Notes: generated by a model not told the origin, from the sequence alone. A DNA stretch of 16,760 bases from RUG563 sp024681215 (GCA_024681215.1 JAILBG010000030.1:1-16760); one strand, 5' to 3'; shown: positions 6,555 through 13,673, numbered from the stretch's first letter. Numbers and translations: made by a program.

Positions 6555-7829
6555 ATGATCCGTGCGATCGTCGGCGCCAACTGGGGCGACGAAGGAAAAG
6601 GAAAAATCACCGATATGCTGGCGGAAAACAGCGATATCGTGATCCGCTTTCAGGGCGGGGCCAACGCGGGCCACACCATCATCAACAACTACGGCAAGTT
6701 CGCCCTGCACCTGCTGCCCAGCGGCGTATGCCACGGCCACGTCACCAACGTGATCGGCCCGGGCGTCGCGCTGGATATCGAGGCGCTGCTCAAGGAGCTT
6801 GCCATGCTGGAGGAGCGGGGCGTGCCCGCGCCCCGGCTGCTGATCTCCGACCGGGCCCAGGTGCTGATGGAATACCACGTGGCTTTCGACTGCTACGAAG
6901 AGGAGCGGCTGGGCAAGGCGTCCTTCGGCTCCACCAAATCCGGCATCGCCCCCTTCTATGGCGACAAGTACATGAAGATCGGCCTGCAGGTGTGCCAGCT
7001 GATGGACCGGGACATCCTCCGCGCCCGGCTGGAAAACGCCGCCAAGCTGAAAAACGCCATGCTGGACAGCCTGTACCACAAGCCGGAGCTGGACGTGGAC
7101 GCCCTCACCGAAAAGTATTACGCCCTGGGGCAGAAGATCCGGCCCATGGTGTGCGACGTGGCGCAGTACCTGCACCGGGCCGTGAAGGACGGGAAACGCA
7201 TCCTGCTGGAGGGCCAGCTGGGCACCCTGCGGGACCCGGACCACGGCATTTTCCCCTTCACCACCTCTTCCTCGCCCCTGGCGGGGTTCGGCGCGGTGGG
7301 CGCGGGGCTGCCGGTGACGGCGTTCGAGCAGGTGATCTGCGTCACGAAAGCCTATTCCTCCTGCGTGGGCGCGGGGCCCTTCACCACGGAGCTGTTCGGC
7401 GATGAGGCGGAGGAGCTGCGCCGCCGGGGCGGCGACGCCGGGGAATACGGCGCGAAAACGGGCCGCCCCCGCCGGGTGGGCTGGTTCGACGCGGTGGCCA
7501 CCCGCTACGGCTGCATGATCCAGGGCGCCACCGACTGCGTGATGACCAACCTGGACGTGCTGGGCTACCTGGACGAGATCAAGGTCTGCGTGGCTTATGA
7601 GATCGACGGACAGCAGGTAAGGGATTTTCCCGTGACCCCGCTGCTGGACAAAGCGAAGCCCGTCTACGTCACCCTCCCCGGCTGGAAAAAGGACATCCGG
7701 GGCATCACCAGGTACGAAGACCTGCCCGACAACTGCCGGGCTTACGTGGAATTTCTGGAAAAGGAAATCGAATGCCCGCTGACCATGCTCTCCAACGGCC
7801 CCAAGCGGGAAGAAATCATTTACCGGTAA
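6555..7829 (+). CDS. purA: Adenylosuccinate synthetase, divergent clostridial type
   Basis: Catalyses GTP-dependent ligation of aspartate to IMP, the first committed step to AMP; cytosolic, 424 residues. The N-terminal GANWGDEGKGK carries the catalytic base D12, and GGANAGHT carries H40, matching Asp13/His41 of the E. coli enzyme. Several loops differ from the textbook protein: GSTKSGIAPFYGDK replaces the usual GTTxxGIGPxYxDK, and SSSPLAGFGAVGAG replaces the SSxTxAGG...G segment. From memory, the same variant occurs in gut Clostridia such as Faecalibacterium, so this is a family type and not decay. AGGAGG (6542-6547) lies 7 nt before the ATG. It follows dapL by 67 nt. A hairpin cluster with a terminator lies downstream. 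Confidence 0.95.
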   Translation: MIRAIVGANWGDEGKGKITDMLAENSDIVIRFQGGANAGHTIINNYGKFALHLLPSGVCHGHVTNVIGPGVALDIEALLKELAMLEERGVPAPRLLISDRAQVLMEYHVAFDCYEEERLGKASFGSTKSGIAPFYGDKYMKIGLQVCQLMDRDILRARLENAAKLKNAMLDSLYHKPELDVDALTEKYYALGQKIRPMVCDVAQYLHRAVKDGKRILLEGQLGTLRDPDHGIFPFTTSSSPLAGFGAVGAGLPVTAFEQVICVTKAYSSCVGAGPFTTELFGDEAEELRRRGGDAGEYGAKTGRPRRVGWFDAVATRYGCMIQGATDCVMTNLDVLGYLDEIKVCVAYEIDGQQVRDFPVTPLLDKAKPVYVTLPGWKKDIRGITRYEDLPDNCRAYVEFLEKEIECPLTMLSNGPKREEIIYR

Positions 7830-7846
7830 ATCGGCGCGCCGGCTTG

Positions 7847-7915
7847 AAAGGGGATGTTGCAGAAGCCAATCTGCAATATCCTCTTTCGATCATATGGAGG
7901 ATCCATTTGATCGAA
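7847..7915. repeat. Two consecutive strong hairpins after purA
   Basis: Hairpin 1 pairs 7847-7863 with 7870-7886: about 17 bp with two G-T wobbles and loop AGCCAA. Hairpin 2 pairs TTCGATCA (7885-7892) with TGATCGAA (7908-7915), with an inner ATGGA/TCCAT stem. The 5' arm of hairpin 1 includes TGTTGCA (7855-7861), which is also complementary to TGCAACA (7923-7929) in the following terminator, so alternative folds are possible. It may be a MITE-like or dispersed repeat remnant, or a structured 3' UTR. Confidence 0.7.
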
Positions 7916-7916
7916 G

Positions 7917-7938
7917 GGGCTGTGCAACAGCTCTTTTT
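7917..7938 (+). terminator. Rho-independent terminator of the purA transcript
   Basis: A 7-bp stem, GGGCTGT (7917-7923) with ACAGCTC (7927-7933) including one G-T pair, has a 3-nt GCA loop and is followed at once by TTTTT (7934-7938). It lies about 90 nt after the purA stop and just before the SOS promoter, so it insulates that operon. Confidence 0.75.
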
Positions 7939-7952
7939 GCTTATTTTTCCTG

Positions 7953-7981
7953 TTGACAACGCCGCCCTCCGGGACTATAAT
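7953..7981 (+). promoter_or_regulatory. Perfect-consensus sigma-A promoter of the SOS operon
   Basis: TTGACA (7953-7958), a 17-bp spacer and TATAAT (7976-7981) match the consensus in all 12 positions. The start point is expected near 7988. A promoter this strong would need tight repression, which fits the LexA box directly downstream. Confidence 0.93.
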
Positions 7982-7992
7982 GATCCTGTAAG

Positions 7993-8006
7993 AGAACAAA
8001 TGTTCT
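7993..8006. promoter_or_regulatory. LexA (SOS) operator
   Basis: AGAACAAATGTTCT contains GAAC-N4-GTTC (7994-8005), the core of the Gram-positive LexA/DinR box (consensus CGAAC-N4-GTTCG). It lies at roughly +6 to +19 of the predicted transcript, where a bound repressor would block initiation or clearance. The gene content downstream (translesion polymerase, abasic-site protein) is what LexA controls. Confidence 0.9.
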
Positions 8007-8036
8007 TATTCTGGGCCGAAGGGGACGGACGGAGCG

Positions 8037-9500
8037 ATGGGGCAGGCGGGGACGGACGGGAAGCGGCAGTACATCTGCATCGACCTGAAAAGCTATTACG
8101 CCTCGGTGGAGTGCGTGGCCCGGGGGCTGGACCCGCTGACGGCCAATCTGCTGGTGGCGGACGAAAGCCGCACGGACAAGACCATCGTGCTGGCCGTGAG
8201 CCCCGCCCTCAAGGCCATGGGCGTGCCCGGCAGGCCCCGGCTCTTTGAGGCGAAGGAGCGCATCCGCATGTTCGAGGCGTACGCCCACACCCGGGTGGAT
8301 TACATCATCGCCCCGCCCCGGATGGCGGAATACCTGCGCGTCAGCGCGAAAATCTATGAAATTTACCTGCGCTACGTGTCGGAGCAGGATATCCACGTGT
8401 ATTCCATCGACGAATGCTTCATCGACGCCACGCCCTACCTGCATCTGTACCGGCGGGAGGCGGAGCGGCAGCATATTTCCCCGGCGCATCTCATGGCGGT
8501 CACCATGATCCGGGACGTGCTGAAAACCACGGGCATCACCGCCACGGTGGGCATCGGCACCAATCTGTACCTGGCCAAGGTGGGCATGGACATCGTGGCG
8601 AAAAAGCAAAAGCCCGACTGGGACGGCGTGAGGATCGCGGAGCTGGACGAGATCGGCTACATCCTCGCCCTGTGGACCCACCGGCCCCTGACGGATTTCT
8701 GGCAGATCGGCCCGGGCACGGCCCGGCGGCTGCGGGAACGCGGGCTGTACACCATGGGGGATATCGCCGCCGTGTCCGCCGGCAACGAGGAAATGCTCTA
8801 CCGCATGTTCGGCGTCAACGCGGAACTGCTCATCGACCACGCCTGGGGCGTCGAGCCCACCACCATGGAGGACATCAAATCCTACAAATCGGAGGATCAC
8901 AGCCTGAGCACGGGCCAGGTGCTCCCCCGGCCCTATCGGTACGGGGAGGGGCGGCTGGTGTTCACGGAAATGGCGGATCTGCTGTGCGCGGATCTGCTTT
9001 CCAAGAACCTGACCTGCGCGTATCTCGCCTGGTGGATCGCCTTCGACCCGGAATCGCTGAACGCCTATCCCCAGTATCAGGGGGAATTGACGCTGGATTA
9101 CTACGGGCGGCTGCAGCCCAGGCACGCCAACGCCACCGTGTGCCTGCCTTTCCGCACCAACAGCAGGCAGCAGATCCTGGAGCGGCTGATCCCGTCCTTT
9201 GAAAAGAAGGTGGACCGGCATCTGCTGCTGCGGCGGCTGAACATTGCCGCCTGCGAGGTGGAATACGACGACGGCAGCTGCCAGACGGACCTGTTCACCG
9301 ATTTTAACGCCCTGGAAAGGGAAAGGCGGCTGCAGCGGGCCATGCTGGGCGTGCGCAAAAAATTCGGCATGAACGCCATCGTGAAAGGCATGAATTTGCT
9401 GGAGGGGGCCACCACCATCCAGCGGAACATGCAGATCGGCGGGCACAAGGCGGGCGGCCCCGCCGTGGAGCCCTTTGAGAAAGGCAGGGAAAAAACATGA
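8037..9500 (+). CDS. Y-family DNA polymerase (UmuC/UvrX-like), SOS-inducible
   Basis: A translesion polymerase, 487 residues, of the UmuC/UvrX/YqjW type. The first catalytic aspartate is D16 in ICIDLKSYYASVEC, the counterpart of the DMDxFFASVE signature. The second acidic pair is D125-E126 in the SIDECFIDAT motif. ATVGIGTNLYLAKVGMDIVAKK is the Y-family palm/finger signature. A helix-hairpin-helix segment, FWQIGPGTARRLRERGL, follows near 222-238, then the little-finger region. All catalytic residues are present, unlike ImuB-type inactive relatives. The ribosome site is mediocre (GGAG 2 nt away, or AAGGGG about 12 nt away), which may limit expression from a very strong promoter. The stop overlaps the start of the YolD-like gene (ATGA), so translation is coupled. 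Control by the LexA box at 7993-8006 is strongly suggested. Confidence 0.95.
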   Translation: MGQAGTDGKRQYICIDLKSYYASVECVARGLDPLTANLLVADESRTDKTIVLAVSPALKAMGVPGRPRLFEAKERIRMFEAYAHTRVDYIIAPPRMAEYLRVSAKIYEIYLRYVSEQDIHVYSIDECFIDATPYLHLYRREAERQHISPAHLMAVTMIRDVLKTTGITATVGIGTNLYLAKVGMDIVAKKQKPDWDGVRIAELDEIGYILALWTHRPLTDFWQIGPGTARRLRERGLYTMGDIAAVSAGNEEMLYRMFGVNAELLIDHAWGVEPTTMEDIKSYKSEDHSLSTGQVLPRPYRYGEGRLVFTEMADLLCADLLSKNLTCAYLAWWIAFDPESLNAYPQYQGELTLDYYGRLQPRHANATVCLPFRTNSRQQILERLIPSFEKKVDRHLLLRRLNIAACEVEYDDGSCQTDLFTDFNALERERRLQRAMLGVRKKFGMNAIVKGMNLLEGATTIQRNMQIGGHKAGGPAVEPFEKGREKT

Positions 9501-10045
9501 CCGCCACCGCGATCCCCTTGTCGGACGGCGAAATGCAGTACGTGGTGGACGGGCGGCTGATCCCCCTGCAGTTCCCGTATCTGGGCGTGCTGCTCCAGGG
9601 CCGTCCCCGCCACGGGGAGGACGCGTTTTCCCTGCGCCATCCCCGGATGGAGCGGGGCAAGCGGGCCAAGCTGTTCGCCCCCTACGACGCCCTGGACGGC
9701 TACAGCGAGCACATCCGGCAAAAAAATATCCCCTACGCCGGGAAGCGCTTCCCGGACGAAGAGGAAACAGAGGAAACCAACCGCCGGTTGCTCCTGCTCC
9801 GGGCGATGACCGCCAATTCCCGCCTGGCCCGGCGCAGCCGCCCCGCCGTGACGGCGACGTATTACGTGCCCTGCGCGGACGGGCATCACGGTGCCTGCGG
9901 CCGGCTGGGGCAGTATAAAACCGTGACGGGCGCGGTGCGGCGGGTGGACCCGGTGAGAAGGGTCCTGCTGGTGGAGGATACGGCGATCCCCTGGGACGAT
10001 CTGCTTTCCGTGGAATCGGAAACGCTGTTCGGCGGCGGGGAATGA
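9497..10045 (+). CDS. YolD-like protein, partner of the Y-family polymerase
   Basis: This 182-residue protein matches the YolD-like family by the central HPRMERGKRAKLFAPYDALDGY segment (about 48-69; compare RGMIKWxPFxALxGF in YolD) and by the C-terminal part TATYYVP...KTVTGAVRRVDP...IPWDDLLSVE. YolD-like genes are typically next to UvrX/YqjW-type polymerases, and the family is thought to assist or regulate them, by analogy with UmuD; this is unproven. The ATG overlaps the polymerase stop by 4 nt, so the two are translationally coupled. The first 45 residues or so (with VVDGRLIPLQFPYLGVLLQG) look like an extension compared with family members I know and I do not recognise them. There is no UmuD-like serine/lysine self-cleavage signature that I can see. 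Confidence 0.8.
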   Translation: MTATAIPLSDGEMQYVVDGRLIPLQFPYLGVLLQGRPRHGEDAFSLRHPRMERGKRAKLFAPYDALDGYSEHIRQKNIPYAGKRFPDEEETEETNRRLLLLRAMTANSRLARRSRPAVTATYYVPCADGHHGACGRLGQYKTVTGAVRRVDPVRRVLLVEDTAIPWDDLLSVESETLFGGGE

Positions 10046-10094
10046 AGATTCGCCCGGCGCGGGCATCCTGTGAGAAAAACGGAGGGGAAAAACC

Positions 10095-10748
10095 ATGTGC
10101 GGACGGTTCTGGGTGGAGGGCGAAAGCGAAAACGAACTGCTCTCCCGGATGATCGAGGAAGCGGCCCGGCGGCAGAAAGCCGTCACCGGGGAAAGCGGCA
10201 TCGCCGCGGGGGAGGTGTTTCCCGGCGCCGCCGTGGCGGCCCTGGCGCTGGCAAAAAGCGGCGAAGCGGGGGCGTATCCCATGCTGTGGGGCTTTCATCG
10301 CCCGGACGGCAAGGGGCTGATCATCAACACCCGCAGCGAAACGGCGCTGGAAAAGCCCCTGTTCCGCGCCTCCATGCTGGAGCGCCGCTGCCTGATCCCC
10401 TGCTCCTGGTATTTTGAATGGGGAGATGCGTCTGCCGCGCCGTCCCTGCAGATCGGCGAAGCGGAAAAACCGCCGCGGCGGACGCCGGGCGGGAAAACCA
10501 AGTACGCCATCCGCCCCCGGACGCCGGGGATCATGTACCTGGCGGGGATCTACCGCTATGAAGCGGATCGGCGCCTCCCCGTGCTTTCCGTGCTGACCAA
10601 AGCGCCGTCGCCGGAGATCGCCTTCATCCACGGCCGGATGCCCGTGATTTTTTCGGACAGGACCCACGGCGCGTGGCTGGACAGGAAAAACGACCCCCGC
10701 GAGGTGCTCCGCAGCTGCGAAACCGCCATGGAGTACCGTCCCGCGTGA
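10095..10748 (+). CDS. SRAP/HMCES-family abasic-site DNA-protein crosslink protein (YedK-like)
   Basis: SRAP proteins form a thiazolidine crosslink between Cys2 and an abasic site in single-stranded DNA, shielding it from nucleases and error-prone bypass. This 217-residue protein begins MCGRF, so C2 becomes N-terminal after methionine removal. Other expected residues: N78 and R80 in INTRSETA, E108 in CSWYFEW, and H179 in FIHGRMPVIF, corresponding to Asn75, Glu105 and His160 of E. coli YedK. WGF (65-67) is also conserved. GGAGG (10081-10085) is 9 nt before the ATG. It lies 49 nt after the YolD-like gene with no terminator between, so it should belong to the same LexA-controlled operon. It converges with the kinase-like gene with only 16 bp between stops, and no terminator is visible there. 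Confidence 0.95.
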   Translation: MCGRFWVEGESENELLSRMIEEAARRQKAVTGESGIAAGEVFPGAAVAALALAKSGEAGAYPMLWGFHRPDGKGLIINTRSETALEKPLFRASMLERRCLIPCSWYFEWGDASAAPSLQIGEAEKPPRRTPGGKTKYAIRPRTPGIMYLAGIYRYEADRRLPVLSVLTKAPSPEIAFIHGRMPVIFSDRTHGAWLDRKNDPREVLRSCETAMEYRPA

Positions 10749-10764
10749 GGCCGTTTGCCGGGGA

Positions 10765-11310
10765 TCAGGCTTTCTCAGGGCTTTCCGCCAGGTATTTTTG
10801 GAATTCCTCGGTCATGGACCAGTAGCGCACGCCCCAATTTTCAAAGCTCCATTCGTCCATGTATTCGTTGCATTCGTAGTCGATGTACCACAGCAGGCCG
10901 CGCTGCACGATGAAGTTGGTGGGGAAATAATCGATATTCAGCCCGGCGGCGCGGGCCTGGGCCGCCATTTCCCGCGCCTGGGGCAGATACGCGTCCGTCG
11001 GGCGGCCGCTTTTCACCAGAGAAAAAACCGTGTCCCCTTCGATGTATTCCTTCACGAGCCGCTCGGCCCCCGCATCCCATGCGATCAGCGCGGGGATGCG
11101 GATGCCCGCGGCCCGCAGCCGCCCGTAATCCCGGAGCTCCGCTTCCATTTTGTTGCCGAAGCGGTAGTAGGCGCAGGGCTCGTGATTGATCTGCTTGACC
11201 ACGAAGGGCGCGCCCTCCCGCAGGGCCAGGTAGGAATACCCGCCCTTGCCGCGGCCCAGCAGCCTGCCGATCCGGTACGCCTGCCCGGCGATCACCCATG
11301 TTTCCCCCAT
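10765..11310 (-). CDS. Minimal protein-kinase-like protein (Ser/Thr kinase or RIO/APH-like)
   Basis: At 181 residues this is far shorter than a full eukaryote-like kinase but keeps the essential elements. There is a glycine-rich loop G19-R-G21-K-G-G24, an ATP-lysine K39 in FVVKQI, a candidate helix-C glutamate E58, a hinge-like VKEYIEG, a catalytic segment NIDYFPTNFIV with D127 and N132, and a metal-binding aspartate D144 in YIDYE in place of DFG. This resembles small bacterial kinases such as B. subtilis YrzF and the RIO or aminoglycoside-kinase-like groups. It has no membrane segment or sensor domain. It starts 4 nt after the LURP-one-related gene stops and lacks a clear ribosome site of its own, so it is probably translated by coupling. 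Substrate is unknown; the serine-rich tail of the neighbour is one candidate (inference). Confidence 0.75.
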   Translation of the reverse strand: MGETWVIAGQAYRIGRLLGRGKGGYSYLALREGAPFVVKQINHEPCAYYRFGNKMEAELRDYGRLRAAGIRIPALIAWDAGAERLVKEYIEGDTVFSLVKSGRPTDAYLPQAREMAAQARAAGLNIDYFPTNFIVQRGLLWYIDYECNEYMDEWSFENWGVRYWSMTEEFQKYLAESPEKA

Positions 11311-11314
11311 GACG

Positions 11315-11923
11315 TTACGATCCCGAGGAGGAGAAGGACGACGAGGACGAAGAGCTGGCCGCTTCCCGGTCCCGGATCATGTGCTGCAGCGTCACCAGGA
11401 TGGCCACCACGGCCTGCTCGTGCTTGGACTGGTAAATATCCACGCAGTATTTATCGTGGAGAGACACCCATTTCTGCCCGATCACGGCGATCACGTTCTC
11501 ATTGGCGTCGTACAGTTCAAAATTCAGCGCCAGTATGTTCCCCCGCAGCTGCCAGCCCAGGCCCTCGATGTTGGTGATGTCCTTGACCAGGTGGAACAGC
11601 TCCGTGGACAGTTCAAATCGGGTCCCGTCCGCCATGGTGACGAAATGCCGCTGGTGGAGGGTGAGGAGCTTCCTTTCGATGTGGGCCACCTGCCGGCCCT
11701 CGGCGTCCGTCACGTCCGTTTTATCGTGGATGGAGGGGAATTTGGTGTTCGCCTGATACGCCACGTTTTCGCTTTCGTCCACGATGTCGATGTGGTGGTG
11801 CAGGGTGAATACCTTCGTGGTGGTAAAGAGCGAACGGACCGGCCGGCCGAACCGCTCCACGTTGTTGACGTTTGCTTCCTGCCCCGCTTCCCGGAAGCGA
11901 TGCACTTTGGATAATACGCCCAT
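11315..11923 (-). CDS. LURP-one-related (tubby-fold) protein with poly-serine tail
   Basis: This 202-residue protein resembles the LURP-one/YxjI family, which has a beta-barrel fold related to tubby and scramblase C-terminal domains. Recognisable patterns include VFTLHHHIDIVDESENVAYQANTKF, HIERKLLTLHQRHFV, and IGQKWVSLHDKYCVDI near the end. Family function in bacteria is not established; lipid or nucleic-acid binding has been suggested for the fold. The C-terminus is unusual: residues 190-202 read seven serines, F, three serines, G, S. This is encoded with mixed TCG, TCC, TCT and AGC codons, so it is not simple codon slippage. AGGAGG (11932-11937) is 8 nt before the ATG. The kinase-like gene follows after 4 nt, and the GH113-like gene ends 44 nt upstream on the same strand. 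Confidence 0.82.
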   Translation of the reverse strand: MGVLSKVHRFREAGQEANVNNVERFGRPVRSLFTTTKVFTLHHHIDIVDESENVAYQANTKFPSIHDKTDVTDAEGRQVAHIERKLLTLHQRHFVTMADGTRFELSTELFHLVKDITNIEGLGWQLRGNILALNFELYDANENVIAVIGQKWVSLHDKYCVDIYQSKHEQAVVAILVTLQHMIRDREAASSSSSSSFSSSGS

Positions 11924-11967
11924 GACTGTTTCCTCCTATATTATTGGCGGTCCGGCCGTTTCCAGCC

Positions 11968-12924
11968 TTACCGCTGCTTTGCGTACCAGTTTTTCACCAC
12001 CTGCTCCGCCTTCTTGTCCGCGATGGAAAAGCCCGTGTCCTGGGTGCGGCGGGGCAGAAAGGTGTACCAGTCCCACCAGAACCAGCCCGCGAACCAGGGC
12101 TTGTCCCACACAGCGCGGAAGCAGGATTCGTAGAAATTGGCCTGCTCGTCCTCGTCGCAGGGGAATTCCCTGTGGGAAAAATCATAGGGCATCATGGCGC
12201 AGCCCCGGGCGCTGCGGCAGCCGATCTCCATGAAGATCACCTGCTTGTTCAGCCGCCGCGACAGCTCCGCCAGGGGCGCAAGATGCTCTTCCCAGGCCGC
12301 GCGCATTTCCTCCGCGGACGCCCCCGGGGCGTCGGCCACCCGGTAGTAGGCGGAGGTGCCGATGTAATCCACCGCGTCCCACCAGGAAAGACCGGCTTCC
12401 CTGCCGTGGTTGGTGTTGTACACCAGCGGGCCGTGATAGATCTTCCGGACCGCGGTGACGGCGTTTCGCCAGTGGGCCTCCTCCGGCTCCGTGCCCAGCA
12501 TTTCGCACCCCACGCAGAACATTTCGCACCCGGTTTCCTCCGCGATCTCCGCGTAATGGCACAGGAACGCCGTGTAGCAGGAGAACCATTCCTTCCAGTA
12601 ATCCCGGTCGCCCCATTCCGGCCGGGGAAAGGCGATGTGCGCCCGCCACACGCCGTCCATGCTGTTGACCATGGGCTTCATGCACACCTTGAGCCCCCGG
12701 GCGTGCAGCTGGCGCACCGCGGCCTTGATGTCCCGGTCGGTGACGGTGAAGCGGTAATCCGGGCGGATCAGAGTGGAGTGGAAGGAATCCTGCATCACCG
12801 CGAAGGCCAGCGCCGCCCAGTCGCCCCCCAGGGCGGCCAAACGGTCCATGGAGAGGGCGGCCTCCGGGGCGCGGTACATGCCCCGCCGGCCGTCGTATCC
12901 GTAAGTGAATCCTTTGATGAACAT
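11968..12924 (-). CDS. Glycoside hydrolase family 113-like (endo-beta-mannanase type)
   Basis: A TIM-barrel hydrolase of 318 residues, close to the usual GH113 length. It starts FIKGFTYGYDGRRG; the barrel contains FAVMQDSFHSTLI and GLKVCMKPMVN. The likely acid/base glutamate is E141 in FCVGCEMLGT and the likely nucleophile is E233 in FMEIGCRS, the positions expected for GH113 (AaManA has two such glutamates). It ends with a WFWWDWYTF substrate-platform-like stretch. No signal peptide is present, so it would act inside the cell on imported manno-oligosaccharides or a related glycan. The ATG at 12922-12924 has GGAG (12935-12938) 10 nt upstream; the frame is open further upstream but without a good site. 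A promoter lies at 12965-12993. No transporter or other sugar gene is adjacent. The true substrate is not determined. Confidence 0.85.
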   Translation of the reverse strand: MFIKGFTYGYDGRRGMYRAPEAALSMDRLAALGGDWAALAFAVMQDSFHSTLIRPDYRFTVTDRDIKAAVRQLHARGLKVCMKPMVNSMDGVWRAHIAFPRPEWGDRDYWKEWFSCYTAFLCHYAEIAEETGCEMFCVGCEMLGTEPEEAHWRNAVTAVRKIYHGPLVYNTNHGREAGLSWWDAVDYIGTSAYYRVADAPGASAEEMRAAWEEHLAPLAELSRRLNKQVIFMEIGCRSARGCAMMPYDFSHREFPCDEDEQANFYESCFRAVWDKPWFAGWFWWDWYTFLPRRTQDTGFSIADKKAEQVVKNWYAKQR

Positions 12925-12964
12925 GCGCGTCACGCTCCAATTTCCGTTTTTCCCCTCGGATGGT

Positions 12965-12993
12965 ATTATACGCCCTGCTCCGGGCGCGGGCAA
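12965..12993 (-). promoter_or_regulatory. Predicted promoter of the GH113-like gene
   Basis: On the minus strand TTGCCC (12988-12993), a 17-bp spacer and a consensus TATAAT (12965-12970) sit about 40 nt before the ATG. It is back to back with the HD-gene promoter within roughly 75 bp. Confidence 0.7.
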
Positions 12994-13007
12994 GGGGGAT
13001 TTTTGCT

Positions 13008-13037
13008 TTGCACCGGCCCCGCTCCGGGTGGTATAAT
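13008..13037 (+). promoter_or_regulatory. Predicted promoter of the HD-domain gene
   Basis: TTGCAC (13008-13013), an 18-bp spacer and TATAAT (13032-13037) preceded by TGG, an extended -10. It lies 29 nt upstream of the ATG. It is divergent from the GH113 promoter, so the two may share regulation. Confidence 0.75.
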
Positions 13038-13066
13038 CAGTGGGGAAAAGAAAGGAGGCGGCGGAT

Positions 13067-13666
13067 ATGAGCCGTACGGAAAGCGCGATGCGCCAGGATC
13101 CCCTGATCGCCCGGGCCGCGGAATGGACGCGGGCGCTCTTCCGGGGGGAAAGCACCGGCCACGGGGCGGACCATGCCCTGCGGGTGTGCGAAAACGCCCT
13201 GCGCCTGGCGGACGCGGAGGGGCCCTGCGACCGGCAGCTGATCGCCCTGGCCGCATTGCTGCACGACGCGGACGATCCGAAGCTGTTCGCCACCGAAAAC
13301 AACGCAAACGCCCGGGCGTTTCTTGGGGAAAACGGCGTCCCAGCGGAACGGGCGGATCGGATCTGCCGCATCGTCAACGGCGTTTCCTTCAGCCGCAACC
13401 GTCTGCGCCGCCCGGACACGCCGGAGGGCCGCATCGTGCAGGATGCGGACCGCCTGGACGCCCTGGGCGCCGTCGGCATCGCCCGCACCTTCGCCTACGG
13501 CGGCGCCCACGGCCGCAGCCTGGAGGATTCCCTGGCGCATTTCCGGGAAAAGCTGCTGCTGCTGCGGGACGGGATGAACACCCCCGCCGCCCGGGAAATG
13601 GCGGAGGAGCGCCACGCGTTTCTGCTTTCTTTCCTGCGGGAGATGGAAAAGGAACGGGGCGAATGA
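13067..13666 (+). CDS. HD-domain phosphohydrolase, YedJ-like
   Basis: A metal-dependent phosphohydrolase of the HD superfamily, 199 residues. Metal ligands are visible: H32 in STGHGADHALRV (with D35-H36), the H66-D67 pair in ALLHDADD, and a later aspartate in IVQDADRLDALGAVGIARTFAYGG (D126/D128), the last being a strong YedJ-family signature. The physiological substrate of YedJ-like proteins is not firmly known; nucleotides are a common guess. The start at 13067 is set by AAGGAGG (13052-13058), 8 nt away; an in-frame GTG at 13040 would lie at the transcription start and is rejected. It has its own promoter and ends just before a bidirectional terminator, so it is monocistronic. Confidence 0.92.
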   Translation: MSRTESAMRQDPLIARAAEWTRALFRGESTGHGADHALRVCENALRLADAEGPCDRQLIALAALLHDADDPKLFATENNANARAFLGENGVPAERADRICRIVNGVSFSRNRLRRPDTPEGRIVQDADRLDALGAVGIARTFAYGGAHGRSLEDSLAHFREKLLLLRDGMNTPAAREMAEERHAFLLSFLREMEKERGE

Positions 13667-13673
13667 TCCCACG

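Noticed and set aside
7941..10667. A 908-codon minus-strand open frame across the SOS operon
   Set aside because: It is antisense to three recognised genes with intact catalytic motifs and has no family resemblance.
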